A stretch of 64,000 nucleotides of DNA. Source: Streblospio benedicti. Lineage: Eukaryota; Annelida; Polychaeta; Spionida; Spionidae. The position numbers and the translations under genes were made by a program. The notes under the pieces were generated by a model. The model worked only from the letters and a program-made list of their open reading frames with translations. It did not search any database and had not been told where the DNA came from. The stretch covers positions 16,310,858 to 16,374,857 of the forward strand of contig CM032660.1 in the NCBI GenBank assembly GCA_019095985.1. Direction: 5' to 3'. Below are positions 1 through 42,320 of this stretch, one piece after another; the stretch's first letter is position 1, and every line of letters begins with the position of its first letter.

Positions 1-91
1 CAGTTTTAACCATCCCGTGATAGTTTTGTTTGTACTAGTATACTTAGCACTTTCATTGTTGGGTGATTGAGCACAGTGGTCAAGGGTTTCT

Positions 92-250
92 CATAGGCAT
101 ATCCAGGGGGGGGGGGGTCACGGGGCGCGCACCGCCCTTTTCCCACCAAAATACTTCATTTTCATAGGGTTTTTCATTAAATCCTGTAAGTGCGCCCCCT
201 CTTTTCCTTAAGTGCGCCCCCCCATTTCCGAAAACCTGGATCTGCCTATG
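92..250. mobile_element. Short non-autonomous DNA element (GGCAGATCC family), with TSD
   Basis: The ends are inverted: CATAGGCATATCCAGG at the left and CCTGGATCTGCCTATG at the right. TTTCT occurs directly outside both ends (87-91 and 251-255) and is probably the target-site duplication. Inside the left end is a G run of about 10; the body has repeated GTGCGCCCCC. It lies just past the stop of the channel gene, so it may sit in the 3' UTR. Related copies are near 23.54, 25.88, 34.80 and 48.72 kb. No coding capacity. Confidence 0.75.
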
Positions 251-328
251 TTTCTGACACACCTGAGGCGACGTGATATAGTCCTTTGATGATACTATAA
301 TACTCTATTTCACCTGATAAAAAGCAAA

Positions 329-28087
<27,759 letters not shown>

Positions 28088-28096
28088 GGATACCTC

Positions 28097-29095
28097 CTGC
28101 AAAAGTGAAAAGATAATGGTTGTGTACAGTTAAATTAGATATTCTAAAGTATACGATTGGGACATTGTAAGTGCCCTGTCCTCTGTTTAAATGCGCTTAA
28201 ACCGAACAATATCGAATGTAAACTATCCGGGTACGTTTAAACACAAACGAAACCTTGAAAGATAAGTGCACAGAATGAGCAATGTGTCAATTATGCATGA
28301 ATGCTTCATTTGCTGTCTTTCCAAAAATGTATGTGTGTCTCCAAATAACGTGTAGTTTTTACTAAAGGGCCAACTACTTTCAAATGTGATACACGTCGAA
28401 AGAGACGCCAGATTTGTCATTTCTTGGTGGATCGACTGAAATGGATCAAAATTTATTACGTAACAGGCTGAAGACGAAGCATGCCAAAGCTATCGGACCT
28501 TGCAAACCGTAAGAGACTATGAGTCAGCTGCTATCAACAACGACGACAGTGTCATAGGCTCCCGGAAAATGTGTTAGGTGACGGGAACTGGTCGGAAACA
28601 GACGATGCTTGACCGCGGCTGCTGAATGATGACTGCAAAATCTCGAGGGCAGGCGTCATCTAAATGAAATCATGATAGACCTCTGGTCATGGTCATCTAT
28701 TCTCAATCGGGTCATTAAGTTGGTGAAATGACCCTACAACAAACGACGGTCATGACTGACCCAGGGCCGTATCCAAAATCTCTTCTAGGTATATGGTCGT
28801 CTCTGGTGGCCAGCATGAGTTTGAGCAGGTTCAGGGCCCTCTGAAGCATAGCCATCTTAATCTTCATCGGCCTCTTGTATCTTTCTCTGCTTTACTCCTG
28901 CCATTGTTACAATTATTCTTCGTCTGATCATAGTGAAACGTGTTTGAGGCTAACCCCTCAGAGACACACAGAGCCAATAAAAAAAAAAAAAGATTTTCGG
29001 TTATTGTGTGCAAATTTTGTGGCTAACATTGACAGGATCATTTGTAAAAAAAACGGCTTGTGACCTTTCTGATGGACTGGAAGAAAATGTAAAAT
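28097..29095. other. Upstream of exon 1, no clear feature
   Basis: Probably the intron between coding exon 1 and an untranslated upstream exon. A tract of about 13 A lies near 28979-28991. No exon recognised. Confidence 0.45.
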
Positions 29096-29099
29096 CATT

Positions 29100-29610
29100 G
29101 GACCACTAGGACGAGGTCACAGTTAAGCAGAAAGACCCAGAACCAGACAGAAGTCGCCATTCCCAACTGAACCAGCTAGATCGCTCAAAATCAGTTAAGA
29201 ACTCAATAATCCATAAGGGGAGCCTACAGGCTGTGCTGATGGAACAAATGATTCTGTTTCATGCTTCTGTGGCTTCCGATTCTAACGGTAGTAAGTAGCG
29301 GCACTTACGACTTCATCCGTCTACCATACATCGTCCAAAACAGCAGAAGAAGTCATAGTTAAGCAGGAAAAAGACTGCTACAAATGCCCTCGAGAAGGTC
29401 CCCCCTCCCTCCATACAACCCCCAAAACAACGCAGATGGTGTCGTTTGGTGCCAATTAGCAGATCGATAAGTCATACCAAAAGCACATAAACACGACCAC
29501 TTTAAAGGAGGTGGATAAAAAAAATAGGCCCACTCAACCAGCCATATAATAATCCAGATATGAGGCCAGATCACCCATGATCCAACCCAAAATGACAAAT
29601 CTAGCGTCTG
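29100..29610 (-). repeat. Dispersed repeat family B, rearranged copy
   Basis: Reverse-strand match to 47270-47620 and 60060-60430. Shared words include TGATGGAACAAATGATTCTG, TTTCATGCTTC, CACAGTTAAGCAGAAA, CAGCAGA and AGATCACCCA. Blocks are in a different order from the other copies, so this one is internally rearranged. Confidence 0.65.
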
Positions 29611-29624
29611 TTGTAGCATCTGGA

Positions 29625-31265
29625 GCTGTAAACCGCTTTGTGAAATTAGGGGTTTACATTTTACAAGCGTAATATGACACTGGCGTGATTTGATATTTGT
29701 TCGTCAAAATATACTTTTCTGGCCATATAACTATCACTTTGGGGCTTCTTCATTTCGATCCTCTCTGAATCTTCGACTTCGGTGGTCAATGGGAAGGAAC
29801 GGGATACAGGCATGCTGCTTGTACAGAACAGTTTGGGCGTGGGTGGTTAGAGATTTTTTTAGTTCATTGATCTATTCAACATTATTCAATTGGTTCCTGC
29901 ATAATGCTAGATAACGAAATGCCATAGATATTATGTGATATGAGATCAATGGTAATTTGAGATCGAAGTGAACCACCCCAAACTTTACTTCACCCCATAC
30001 CATAAGAGCAATTACTTCACAATGACCAATTACTAAGGTTCCAAAGGATATTGTTGCTAAACCATAACGTGTGACCAACGTAAAGCCATTTTGTGCGAGT
30101 ACCTAAACGTCGTTACTGTGAATGCTCAGACCCCTTGTATAGCAATAGAATTAGGAAACAATAGCGAAAGTAACAGCATAATAATCAGTCTCTATGATCA
30201 TCAATTATATAAGTTACTTATATAATAAGCTGCGGGATAATGCACAGGAAATCTAATGAAAAGACCTTTGCCACCACTTTCCACCTACGTTCTATAGTTA
30301 CCGCTGAAGTGTCTCTGTGCATTATGGAAATTATCGGATGGCCAGTTATAGAATAAGCTAAAATGAGCCTATATTGCATGGAGTTATCTGACGCTAATGT
30401 GTCTAAATGACAGCGTGAGTATAAGCTGTAACAGTAGCATTAACTATACAAGTGTTACTGTTAATCATTATGATAACACGTTGCATTGAAAGTTATCCTT
30501 GCTTTTGTGTTATTATTTATTATTATGTATAGTAATTATACATGGAAGCGAACATGTCATGAACGAAATGCTTCTATTGGACACAAACGTTAGAGAATGC
30601 CGTTAAAGTCGAATTGATTACGAAAAGTTCTATCTACTTGTTTTTTTGTTTTTTTTTTCATCTACCCAATAATGAGAAGACGCCAAACTGCTTGATTAAA
30701 AATTGAACGTAGCATTTGTTTTAAATTGGTAAACTGTCGACTCGTGGACACTGTATGATACATAAAGTGTGTACCACAGTTTGAATATAGTAAGTTTTGT
30801 TGTAATGTGAGTATTAGTGTTGTAAAAATATAAATCTGAATGGATATTCCTAATACTAATAATAGTTTACATAAATATAGTTTGAATATAATTGCACAGA
30901 TACATGCATAGTATATGTACTTGAAAAAAAAAGCAATTTGCTATGTGGCCAAATTATAGAACAACAAAACAAAACAACGTTTATCTCAAGCAATAAAAAA
31001 AAAAAAAAACAACAAAAAAACATGAAGTATTAACACAACATTTTAAATGCAATCGCATTAAACTTTCACATGTACATACACAATACAAAGGCAATTTTAT
31101 ATCTTGCCTAATCAAAAAATGAAAAAAAGCTCAAACAAAAATGAAAACTAAAACAAAAACAACAAGAATTATTACCACTCGGCGGCAGCTCACCGTTTGA
31201 AAAAGTATACTCCCAAGAAAAAAATATATATCCCATTCAGCAAAAGATATGTCCGGAAGCTCGTT
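29625..31265. other. AT-rich spacer, no feature seen
   Basis: Low-complexity AT-rich DNA with poly-A stretches near 30990-31020. No coding signal. Confidence 0.5.
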
Positions 31266-31269
31266 ATAC

Positions 31270-31570
31270 CTCTACTATGAGGCCTATATCCTCTCCCTCA
31301 TTGAGAGAGTGAGAACTTCTGCGAGAGCGTGTGAGCGTGTAAGCCCGCAGTGGGGGCCGTACACTGAGGCGTGCGACGACGGACGCTCCATCGCGCTGTA
31401 CACTCGTTAGCAGCCCGCTGGCGCCCGCAGATTTAACTGGCGAGTGAACGCAAAGTCACGCACTTCCCATTTCTCAATGGGGTTGATACCCACCAATTTG
31501 TAGGTTCTATTGTGTAGCTGTGCGGCGGTTTTACCCATTTTGATCTTTCTGTTGCTTTCTTGTTACAGCG
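31270..31570 (-). promoter_or_regulatory. CpG-rich block, candidate 5' exon/promoter region
   Basis: G+C- and CpG-rich DNA in a long AT-rich stretch, about 3.2 kb upstream of the channel gene's first coding exon, which has an acceptor needing an upstream exon. On the minus strand a possible donor AGAG|GTATAA lies near 31266-31270. A 43-codon minus ORF (31407-31538) starts at a strong-context AAAATGG and begins MGKTAAQLHNRTYK; I do not recognise it. Role inferred from position and composition only. Confidence 0.3.
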
Positions 31571-32204
31571 TGTTTCTTAGTTTCCTATGTGCTAGTAGTG
31601 TATATACAGTCAAGTGCTTTCTTCTTGTACTTGTAGTTGTAGAATTAAACAAACTTGCTCGTAAGTGATTCAAATGTTACCATGATTCTTGAATGCATTC
31701 CGATTCCGATTGTATTAAACACAACAAGTCTTTTTGACAAGGTTACACGTATTTGCACATGTTTTTCAGACATTGTGAAAGTATGCAGAGTTTCCCTTAA
31801 AAAGTCAACATAAGAGGCAATTTTTAGAAAACGGAAAAACAGGAAAACAGAGATCAGTACTAAGACAGAGGGATGGCCGATAAGTCATCGTGCATGTGAC
31901 TTCACGAGGGGCGTCGTGACACTGTTGTTGTTTTTGTTTTTGTTTTGCATACGGAAAATGACAAGATGTAAGACAGTCCCTGTGAGAGCCAGACGGTGTT
32001 TTTCCCCACTTTTCGCTCAATAAAAATGAAATTGGTGTTGACTCCAAGAAAATTGCTTGCTACAGGAAATGTGACGACGCGATAGAGATGCCAGTCTTCC
32101 GTGAGCTAATTATTATACACGGGGCCCCAGCATCATGGAAGGGGTGTTTGCCACTGTTTGGTATGTATACAACTGTGATTTACAGACAATAAATACTATG
32201 CATT

Positions 32205-32815
32205 ACTACTATTATATAGAAGGGTAACCGACAGGCCAATGACAATGGGAACCAGGGCAATTACAATTCAAATATTTCTACCACTATTCTATCTCTATTC
32301 CGCAGTAGGTTAATCAGGGAGTTGTTTTTCATTGGCTGGATTCAGATCGGATTTGAATGACCAGTTAACTTTGTATTTACCATAAAGCCTATATCAGACT
32401 TTGTTTAGTATTTGTGAAGGTTACTGATAGGGCCTGTATATCACCTACTAATATACTACTCGTATTGTTTGGTATACCATATCACAGTGATAAAACAAAT
32501 CAAATGAAATTAAATAAAATATAACCCACAATGCAAACTAAATTTAATCCAGCCAATCAAAAGCAACTTCCTGATTAACTTACGGCAGAATGAAACTATA
32601 TGCAATAATGGTGGAAATACTTCAATTGTAATTGCATTGGACTGTGTCCGCTTATTTCAATAATGTGAAGTGATAATGCTTGCCAAAAAGACGTGTGAGA
32701 GAGAGATAGAAGTATAAAAAGATAAAGAATAAAGTAGGGCTTGAATCAAGCCTGAAACCCTGACTCCCATGGTCGCTGGCCTGTCGGTTACCTTTGTATA
32801 TAATAATAGTAAAAT
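32205..32815. mobile_element. Large foldback element with GGTAACCGACAGGCCA ends
   Basis: The left arm (about 32210-32370) and right arm (about 32520-32815) are inverted copies. Both read, inward, GGTAACCGACAGGCCA, CAATTACAATT, TATTTC(T/C)ACCA, GTTAATCAGG and TTGGCTGGATT. The right arm has about 120 extra bases. Outside lie inverted CTATTATAT words. No transposase ORF. Confidence 0.7.
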
Positions 32816-32819
32816 GTAT

Positions 32820-34790
32820 TACAAAGTGTTTGTAAATCAATGTAGCATACATACCACACACATCCTCTCGTGATGCTCGGGTCCATGAGCTAAAACACAA
32901 ATTTCAAATCATCCTAAATCTGTATTTAATCCATGTGATCTTGTCAATATATTTGAAACGCAAACTTGTAATTATCTTCGTCTTTTTTATGTGTAAATGC
33001 AACAGTGATGACAACAACTCCTCCTCTCCATTTCTTTTAATTTCATTCTTTTCAATGGCCAATATTTCGCTCTGGAGATCTGTATCTAAAATGAGAAAAA
33101 CATAACACATCAAAGCTGCACCTCAACTGTTTGGAATTTATAAATGCTACAATAATTTAATTTCATTATAGAAAAACATTCAAACGTATTGATCTCTTTT
33201 CCGTTTCGGGCAATAATACAACTGCATTGTCAGAAAATAATTTGTTGTCACAAGTCAATGACCCAGATGTTTTGAAAGTGACCTTCCGTGACCTTCCACG
33301 CGGCGTGTGTTCCCACCTCACCAGTGATCAAGTTCCGGGTGTACAGCGCGGTAATTCTATTAACATTCGAGATCTACAGTTGGTAATTCGATTTACTACT
33401 CGTCAAGATCTAGTACTGCGGTCTGTCGTTAGAGTAGCGTGAAGAGATATTTCAAACACACCTGTAAAATAAATGGTGATTATTTTCACACGTTTTGCAA
33501 GCTATAAAACATACCTAAAAGTACACCAATATCCGATACGGACTTTCTGTTAGAGCCTACGTATACAGATAAATATAAACAGTTAAGATTAAAACATTGC
33601 ATCATTATGTTTTCATCAAAGCATAAAAATTAAGTTTCTTTCTTTTTTGATATCCCACCAACATTGACACGAACACGATGATTTAAAATCTATAGCATAA
33701 TTTTTATAAACCCCTTTAAAATTATCTGTAAGCTTCTATGAAGTTTGTGGCTTCAAAACAAGTGATGCATTAGATTATTTGATCTAGCCTGAGTGCCTCT
33801 TCCTTGCGCAGAAACACTCTCGTGATAAGTTGTAGACCGGCATATCCACGAGCGATAAAAACAGTGAACCTTCTGCACTGGCCGAGCAAATCAATCAAAT
33901 GCGAGCAAAATGTTTCCCGGACCCACGGGGGCGTATTTGATCAAAACCTCTACGCCCAAAAACAGCTCATTACAATAACGCATGGTGCTGGATAGCAAAG
34001 GGCCAAGTGGTCTAAACTGGTTTTACAATCACCCAGGTGGCGTGGCAAAGGAAATGAATATATCAAGCGGGTGAAGCCAACATAAGGTTAATGCATATGG
34101 CACTGGGTAACTTGTATGGTTATTTTAGCGTCCAGTGTGAGTTTTGGCAAAACGAAAAATACACAGGCAAAATAAAATTGGTTTACTTGAACCTTGCTCT
34201 CAACTGTTTTTTTTTATCACAATTCCAGTCATATTTTTTCTTGTCATTGTGACTATGTGATTGTGGTTAGTTAAACTTGATTTTGGGTCATTAGATAGAG
34301 CATCCGCCCAATTACCCCCAACACTTGTGACGTCACGCATATATCTATAGTCATGCCTGATCCCGCTAAACCAGACGTCTGTCCTTGGCACAGACACAGC
34401 GTCCCTGACCCTGGGAGATATAATGGCGGACATGGAACTATTATGGGCTGAGTTATCTGTGCAGGATGAAAGATTTGCATTCCATCTTTAGGTGACGGCC
34501 CTGGTGATGTTTTTTCTTCGAATGGGTGAAAATGTCAGTGGAAAATATCCCACTGCCATTAATTCCAATACACCGTAGCAAGGTCGATGACGATATAGCC
34601 ACAGCATTTGCATCTCATGGTTACGTTTCGTGGATGGGAAAGTAGGTTACTCTGAGGGGGTTAATCCATACATTTTTATATCACGAGATTAATGGAAGGT
34701 TTCATGTATGTTTATGAGCATGACGATTAGCTAATTTAGGGGAATGTGTGAATCAGCCTCATCCATTGCGTGTTTGTGTATCATAACGTG
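32820..34790. other. Spacer, no feature seen
   Basis: Short ORFs only; none shows a recognisable domain or plausible splice-site pair. Confidence 0.5.
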
Positions 34791-34796
34791 ATACAA

Positions 34797-35002
34797 TAGG
34801 CAGATCCAGGGGACGCTCACCCGCCTTTTTCATACCCCCATAGAAAAGAAAAGAAAAAAAGAAAAAGAAACACAATAATAAAAAAAGAATCATTTCATGA
34901 ATGTGTATTTTGCATCCCTGCAATTCTTCACGCATAAGAAACGCATGTAATGCTGGGGGTACGACACCACACCCTCCTTTTCTAAAAACATGGATCTGAC
35001 AT
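34797..35002. mobile_element. GGCAGATCC-family element
   Basis: Left end AATAGGCAGATCCAGGGG, right end ACATGGATCTGACATTG, inverted. The A+T-rich middle has AAAGAAAAAG runs. The body resembles 92-250 (a GGGG.. flank, CATTTCAT, CCCCC blocks). No ORF of interest. Confidence 0.65.
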
Positions 35003-35009
35003 TGGTATT

Positions 35010-38000
35010 CATGCCCTACATATTTTATCAAATTTCATTCATTCACATCAATTATTCGCCAATAGTGGAAACTTCAACTTTAATGTTGGTACAAATGTTC
35101 ATCAGATCTAGTGTTATATTATAGTCCGTGTTCTTCGAGGTCTAGTAACTGCAAATATGCGCATTGCATTGCTTGATCTCCCATAGCCTCATTATCAACG
35201 TTAGCCCTTGAGATACAACAGTGATCGTGCCCGTTGATCGGAGATGGTGAAGCTTGTTTGAACATTAATGAACGATTTACGATCGGCACAGCCAATAACT
35301 CCACCCCAGTGGGGTCCATAAATTGCACGAGAACGTTATGCTGTTCGACTCTTCAGGTCATGCAGCGGGTGCAAATGATGTCAGACAAATCGATTGTATA
35401 TGATGCCAACTAGCTGGAGTAACTGCCACGTCATTTTATAGACAGGTTTTACTGGGAAATCACTTGTACATGTATCTGCACCTAGCAGTGAAAGCCGATG
35501 GGAAGGGGCTGCACATGGGGGTTAAAATAGTGGGGTTACTCAGCCTGGGCCTCTTTTCGAAGGGCAAAAGTGCTGATCACCCCAATGAAAACAAAGCACC
35601 ATTTCTAAATATACATTAGGCCTGAGTCATTATTTAAGGGAGAGAAATATTTGGCACGCTCAATATGGCATCATCAAGCCTCCAGCACAGTAGTGGGCAC
35701 ATTGGACATGCAGGTCTGTGGAAAACAATTGAAATATTCTATTGAAAAAAAAACGAAAAAACAACAAACTTCAAATATATTTTTTCTATTTTCCCTGTAG
35801 TTGGGGATTATATTCAGGTTGCATAATATGAACATATTCCATATTCATGAATGTTGTCAGCACAGCTTTCTCTGGGAAATAACGAACCTTTCAGGCTGTA
35901 CCGTTGCATTTGTGGAAGAAGATGCCTTAATGTCCCTCATGAAATTCATATTTCAGGCATTCTTTGAATTGGTGGTGGTAGTGGTGGAGGGGGTGGGGTG
36001 TCATATGTTCGATTTGCGAGCATGCGAACCTGTGGATGGGTCCTTAGCACCACAGTCTAATAAAAACTTGTGACCCCCCCCCACGCCTTAAATAATGACT
36101 CAGCTCTTACATGACAGATTTTCAACGCAAAGTTATCAAATATCATACTTTAGGTTTATTATGACAGTAATTATCCTAAGAAGTGTTACTTGTAAAAACC
36201 AAAAAAGGCTGCCACATGTTCATAAAGTTTTTGTAACTAGGGTCTAAGTATTCATATCGTTATAATATTATTGACTTCCTCATAATACCTACATACTTAT
36301 TTAAAGGTTTAAAGGTGCATATAAACAAGTTGTGTTTCCTTCTATTTTAAAAAGTTGAGTATTGATAACCGGTACGATCCCCTTTAAAACCGGGAGGATC
36401 CTTGAGAACCGAGATGGTCCCGAATGGTTCACCACCTTGTCCTAGTGACATTCTTGCTGAGCCAATGCATGAACATCAAAGAGATAACCGTTGATCCCGG
36501 GCCAATAATTCATCTCCACATGACTTATTGCATATTGCATCTACTGTGGCAATGACATACGACGACTTGAGTGATGGGCCACAAAATGTAGAAGACTTTA
36601 GTTTGCAGTATGTCTTTAGATTGCGTTATACTTGTGACTGTATGTAGACGATTGCGTTGTGTCTCCAAATGCACGATTTGCCAGTAACTGCCTGAATGTT
36701 CAATATATCCAAAGGTGAATATCAACATTTTTACTGCCTATGCTAATTAAACGATTTAACTACTTCTATATGAGCTATACCTTATCAAACAGTACCATGC
36801 ATATGAATTGGAAGGCTGTGCTAGTGGTAAGTGGTATAATAACACTTGAAATAGATTGCATTCTAATGTGTGGTATCTTGTGTAGTTTAAACGATATGAT
36901 GCAATATTCCCCTGTTCAATTATCACATTACTTTATTTTCAGTTGATGTTATCTCTAACGACACATACGTCTACTTTACTCCATGCTGGTATTTGCATGC
37001 GCAGTGAGCATCAATTTCCTATAGGTCCAATTTGGCGCTTTTTCAGAACGAAGGTGCAGAGAAACACTTTGGCACTCCCACTAGCAATTTTCTCAACAAT
37101 TGCTCTCTTGACATTCCGTTGCATTGTGTTTATTTTTTCTTGGATTTTATTCTTGTCTTATTTAAACGACACTGCCCACGTATAAATGGGAATGGGCACT
37201 CTGCACACATGACTTTCAATGTTATCTATTTTAAAAACCAAACCTGATAGAATATGAATAAACACAAGTCAATCTTAAATAAAGTTTCATTACTGTAAAA
37301 AACTTATTCTCTTTCTATATCAATTTGACCCTTCATTAGATCACCACCAAACAGCATCAGTAAAACTCACTTACGATACATGAAATGGTCGATATATTGA
37401 TAGAGGGAAGAGGCGACATTGATTAATAATTCCCCCTCCCCATGTGCTACTAGAACTCGTATCCATAAGGTGTCCCAAGCCATTTCGTGTACGTGTATTT
37501 GTTTTTTCAACTGCTACTGTCAAGCTGGGTCTGAGCAGAATAGCGCTGTTGTAAAAGCTGTGATTTACCTTCCCATCCTATTGATCACCTCCCTGTTTTG
37601 TATGCTCAATCACACTGAATGCTCACGGTGACAGACTCAATAACGTATACAGCTCTACTTGACACTTTTTTCTGGACAGTAAAAAAGAAAACATCATTTT
37701 ATGCCAGTGATTTACACTGTCCGCCTGGTGTAAGCTTTCGTGGAGGGGAAACGGTGGGTAATAAAGTGAACCTGGTTAGTGGTGCTTTCTTATGGGGCAC
37801 TTTCGTGTAAATTTTGGACTGGCTGTTTGCAAAAGTCATTTTCAAATTGGTTGTTTTTAAAAAGTATAAACGGGTGTAAGTGTGGGTCAATAAATTACTC
37901 ACCGAGTACATGTAGGCCTAAATGTACATTATACTAATATAGGTTACGTTCAAAATGTAGAAAAGGCGGTGTTTCAAGACCAGTCACGTAATCAAGGAAA

Positions 38001-39865
38001 GCTCGTACTCTGATAAATAACATGATAAATCATCGTCATCATATCTTCAGACACTTTCATTTTATCACTATCTGTCACTAGATTTTGCAATGTAATTTGT
38101 GATGGTTATTATATAGTAGGACGGACGACCGAACGTATTAAGATACTAATATGAATACGTTTTGAGGATTTCCAACAAAACGTCTGATGGTATTCATAAA
38201 AACAACAAATAATTCATAAAAACAACAAATCCAATGAATCTCTTTTCAAAATGAGGTACAAAATCTTTTAGTTTTTCATACTCTAAAAACATTCCGGGTC
38301 AAAGTTACAGGATTTGTATTTTTGTGTCAAGAATTCGTGCTTAACATTTTACAAATGTGACCTGGGTTACACGCGTGCAAGTTTCACCCCATGTTTACAA
38401 CGAAATAGCAATAAATCCAAACACATATACATTGAATGTGCTAAGAACAGAATTTGAAAATTGTTTGCAGCAATTCTGCTGCCCAAATTGATCGCAAATG
38501 ATGATATACGCGTGCGAAAGGGGTTACACTGACTGCAGGTTGAAGTAGAGGGCCCTACATGGGTTAGAAGTAACACGGCGACACAGTAGTTATATTTGCG
38601 CCAATGTCATCTGCAAACATGACAGATTAAAACGCCGGATCCATTGACATGAGACACGCGCACATTTCTTCTACAGGGACACTATCATTAAAAGTGACCC
38701 AAGAACCCTTTGGTATGACCTGAAAAAGGTGACACGGGGAGACAGCACTTATTTGTGCACCCCGTGTAGAGGGTCCCTACGTATCGCAGGAAACGTAATG
38801 CTCATTCAGGTGAGCTACTCGGGAATTGTCGGCTGCCTCACGTGTTTATGGGCGGTAACTCTTATCGCCTGCTGTTAGCGGACCATCTGAATCACATGAA
38901 TTAACATTTTCAACTGTTTGTATGCTCATCGCACACAGCCAGCCATTAGTGCTGGTCAATAAAAGGGTGGCCGATTATTTTGTTCAGAGGGGTTGTCGGG
39001 TCTGCAAAAAGAGTAGGGTGCTAGGCCGGCCACACGTTTCTGGTTTGCCGTATTGTGCAGGGACCGGAGAGATTCTTGGTGACACAGAGATGAATGTACA
39101 TAGTATTTATGTGTTTACTTGGTGATTCGCGTGTGCACGTCATCTACACCTACTGCATGTGTGCAATTTCCTTCCAAGGAATCACGACGTAAGTTCACAC
39201 ATTTCATCAATTTTTATTCACATTTGCTTGTGGTTTGTAACTGGATAATAAATAGGTAGTCTAGCGCGGGTCATTCACCTGAGGCTGAGAATGAACATGG
39301 ACAAGTTCCTAAAGTCATACCAACGTGTGAAACATCACTTATAAGATGGGCTTACGCAATGCACTCAGCATTGAGTATTTCCTGCATTTAATATAAGCGT
39401 ACAACAATTTCTACAGTTTATGACAATTAGGTAGTGTTGGTTGGCGAATGCTTTAAATTGTTAAGAAATTTAACGTATCAAGCATACCAAATTTCTCTTG
39501 CACCTTGCCAACCCCACGATTCATCCCATCGCCCCCAGAGGACAGTTCTCAGTTTTGATGCAGACGGGCGCATGTCTTGGGGAAACGGCTCAATTAGGTC
39601 CGCTGACAGGTCCCCGCCTTTCTCTGTAGCAGTTCGGAAGTGTGTCCGGCTATTGTAACCAAGTCAACTCTCTGGTGTCTTAAATCACGGACTTACATGG
39701 CTTGAGAACTTTCACATCTGCCATTTAAATTGACTGAACTGTAGTAGAGATCATGGGCCAAAGCATAGTCGCTGGGCTTTAAGGGGGGGTTGGGGGTATA
39801 TGACTATACATTGCATATAGAAAAGTAATGATGACAGTGTTACCATAATTCTTATTAATATAATA
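35010..39865. other. Spacer, no gene recognised
   Basis: Small exact tandem duplication ATTCATAAAAACAACAAAT near 38192-38230. An imperfect repeat pair GACACGG..GACA near 38575 and 38733. Many short ORFs, none supported. Confidence 0.5.
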
Positions 39866-39870
39866 AAATA

Positions 39871-40065
39871 ATAAAAGGTTTATATTCTATTAATAATAAT
39901 TGTGTTTGTATAGTTTGTATAAAGACGGAACACACTTATTATGTATAGAATTTATTTACGAAAATATATGCAACGAAAACCAGTTACAAAACATTATTGA
40001 TTGTAGACAACAGCAATGAAACATAAAAGGTTTATATTCTATTAATAATAATTGTGTTTGTATAG
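39871..40065 (+). repeat. 43-bp exact direct repeat (39871-39913, 40023-40065)
   Basis: ATAAAAGGTTTATATTCTAT and the 23 bases after it are identical in both copies. They are separated by 109 bp that include TATGTATAGAATTTATTTAC. It could be a 152-bp tandem duplication with a partial second unit. Confidence 0.85.
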
Positions 40066-40139
40066 TAGGTAAAGTAAACGCATTTCACCACTAATATCAA
40101 CAAATCAGGATGTCAGTTTATGTTCATACCATTCACGTC

Positions 40140-40830
<691 letters not shown>

Positions 40831-40869
40831 TTACTTTTCTCTTACTATTGTGGAATGCATTCCACTAGA

Positions 40870-42315
40870 CTTGCAAATGTACCCGATCCGAGGACCGATT
40901 TCCATTCCCACCGGGTCCGCTTAAACGCATCAACAGAGAGTTGCGTTCGAATTACGGCCCATTAGGTGATGAACGCAGATTGTAGCATTCTGCGTGGGGG
41001 AACGTCGTCTGCTTTACACGATTACGCTCTCTTCTCTTCCCATTCGTTTTTTTTCTTCTGTTTCTATTTACTGGGTAAAGATGTACAGAATACGGGACAA
41101 ACACCGCAAGTGTAAATGAAAATATATTTATGGTATCACTTAAAAGCAGGCATAGGTTTTTCGATGCAATTTGCATTGTAACGTTCAGACTGCAATTTAA
41201 TACTTGCTGCCAAATAGTTTTTTTCTAATAATAATAATTCATTAAAAAACAGCGATATGCGATAAAATGTAACCAACAATAATTTAATGGTTACAATTTA
41301 CATGTAAGTTAAAATATTGTTGAACAGACTCCTGGAGATGTCCCAGGGAAGAGACGTAGATCTTCTGACTACTGGCCACATGGTAACCAGCGTATTCATT
41401 GACTTATCACTTCATTGACTTATCATTGGCTTCGTATAACGAGATGATGAGTAGATTGGTAGAGTAGTACAAACATCACCCATAGAAAGCCGCCCCCCCC
41501 CCCACCCCACTTTCAACTTGGTCCCTTACAATGTTATATCTCGAAATATGATACATCAAACACAATCTACTATTCAAGCTCGTTTTAGTGGTGCCCTTGG
41601 TGTCTGTTCATTTTCGCCTTTTTCGTGTATTTGGTTACGATAAAATGGACCGTGAAGTCTTTTAACTTAGGTTAAAAATTGTAAATTGTTGCATTACACT
41701 ACATATAGGTTATTTACATTTTACGCCCAAGTCTTGCAAAGAATGATATTGAAAGAAACGCAGTAAACAGCAGAACGACAATTTTTACGTATTGTTCAAT
41801 CACCACGTCACAACATGTAAATTTTTCTCAATATTTATGGTAAAAAGAAATCAGGCCTTGAATCGAGCAACACAACCAGCCAATCTTTTTTCTCGAGTAT
41901 CCCAGATATATGCGTGGGTAAAGGGATATTACATTCAAAGGCCAACAGCCTCATCACTATGATTATAACATTAATCAACGTTTGGAATTGAAATTGGAAA
42001 AAAGTGAAACTGAATAAAAAATGGATGTGTTGGATTCCTTTTGAAGTACGTCTTTCAATGAAACTTGACATCAACATCCTGACGATTAATATCGTTTTCA
42101 TTGCGGGTGGGAGTCCCCTCTATAGCGTAGAAATACCACATGCAAACATGACATATGCATTTCATGGTAGATCTTTTTTCGTCCATAGATGTGCCATTGC
42201 TCTTGATCTATTGGATATAATTGGATACTTTACGTACTGCATTCGAATATGAACTCCACTCTATATGATTTTGGTATTAGCCATTATCACCTGTAAGTAG
42301 GCCTAAACAATATCT
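40870..42315. other. Spacer, no feature seen
   Basis: Contains a C run near 41492-41501. No repeat or coding signal recognised. Confidence 0.5.
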
Positions 42316-42320
42316 TTCGT

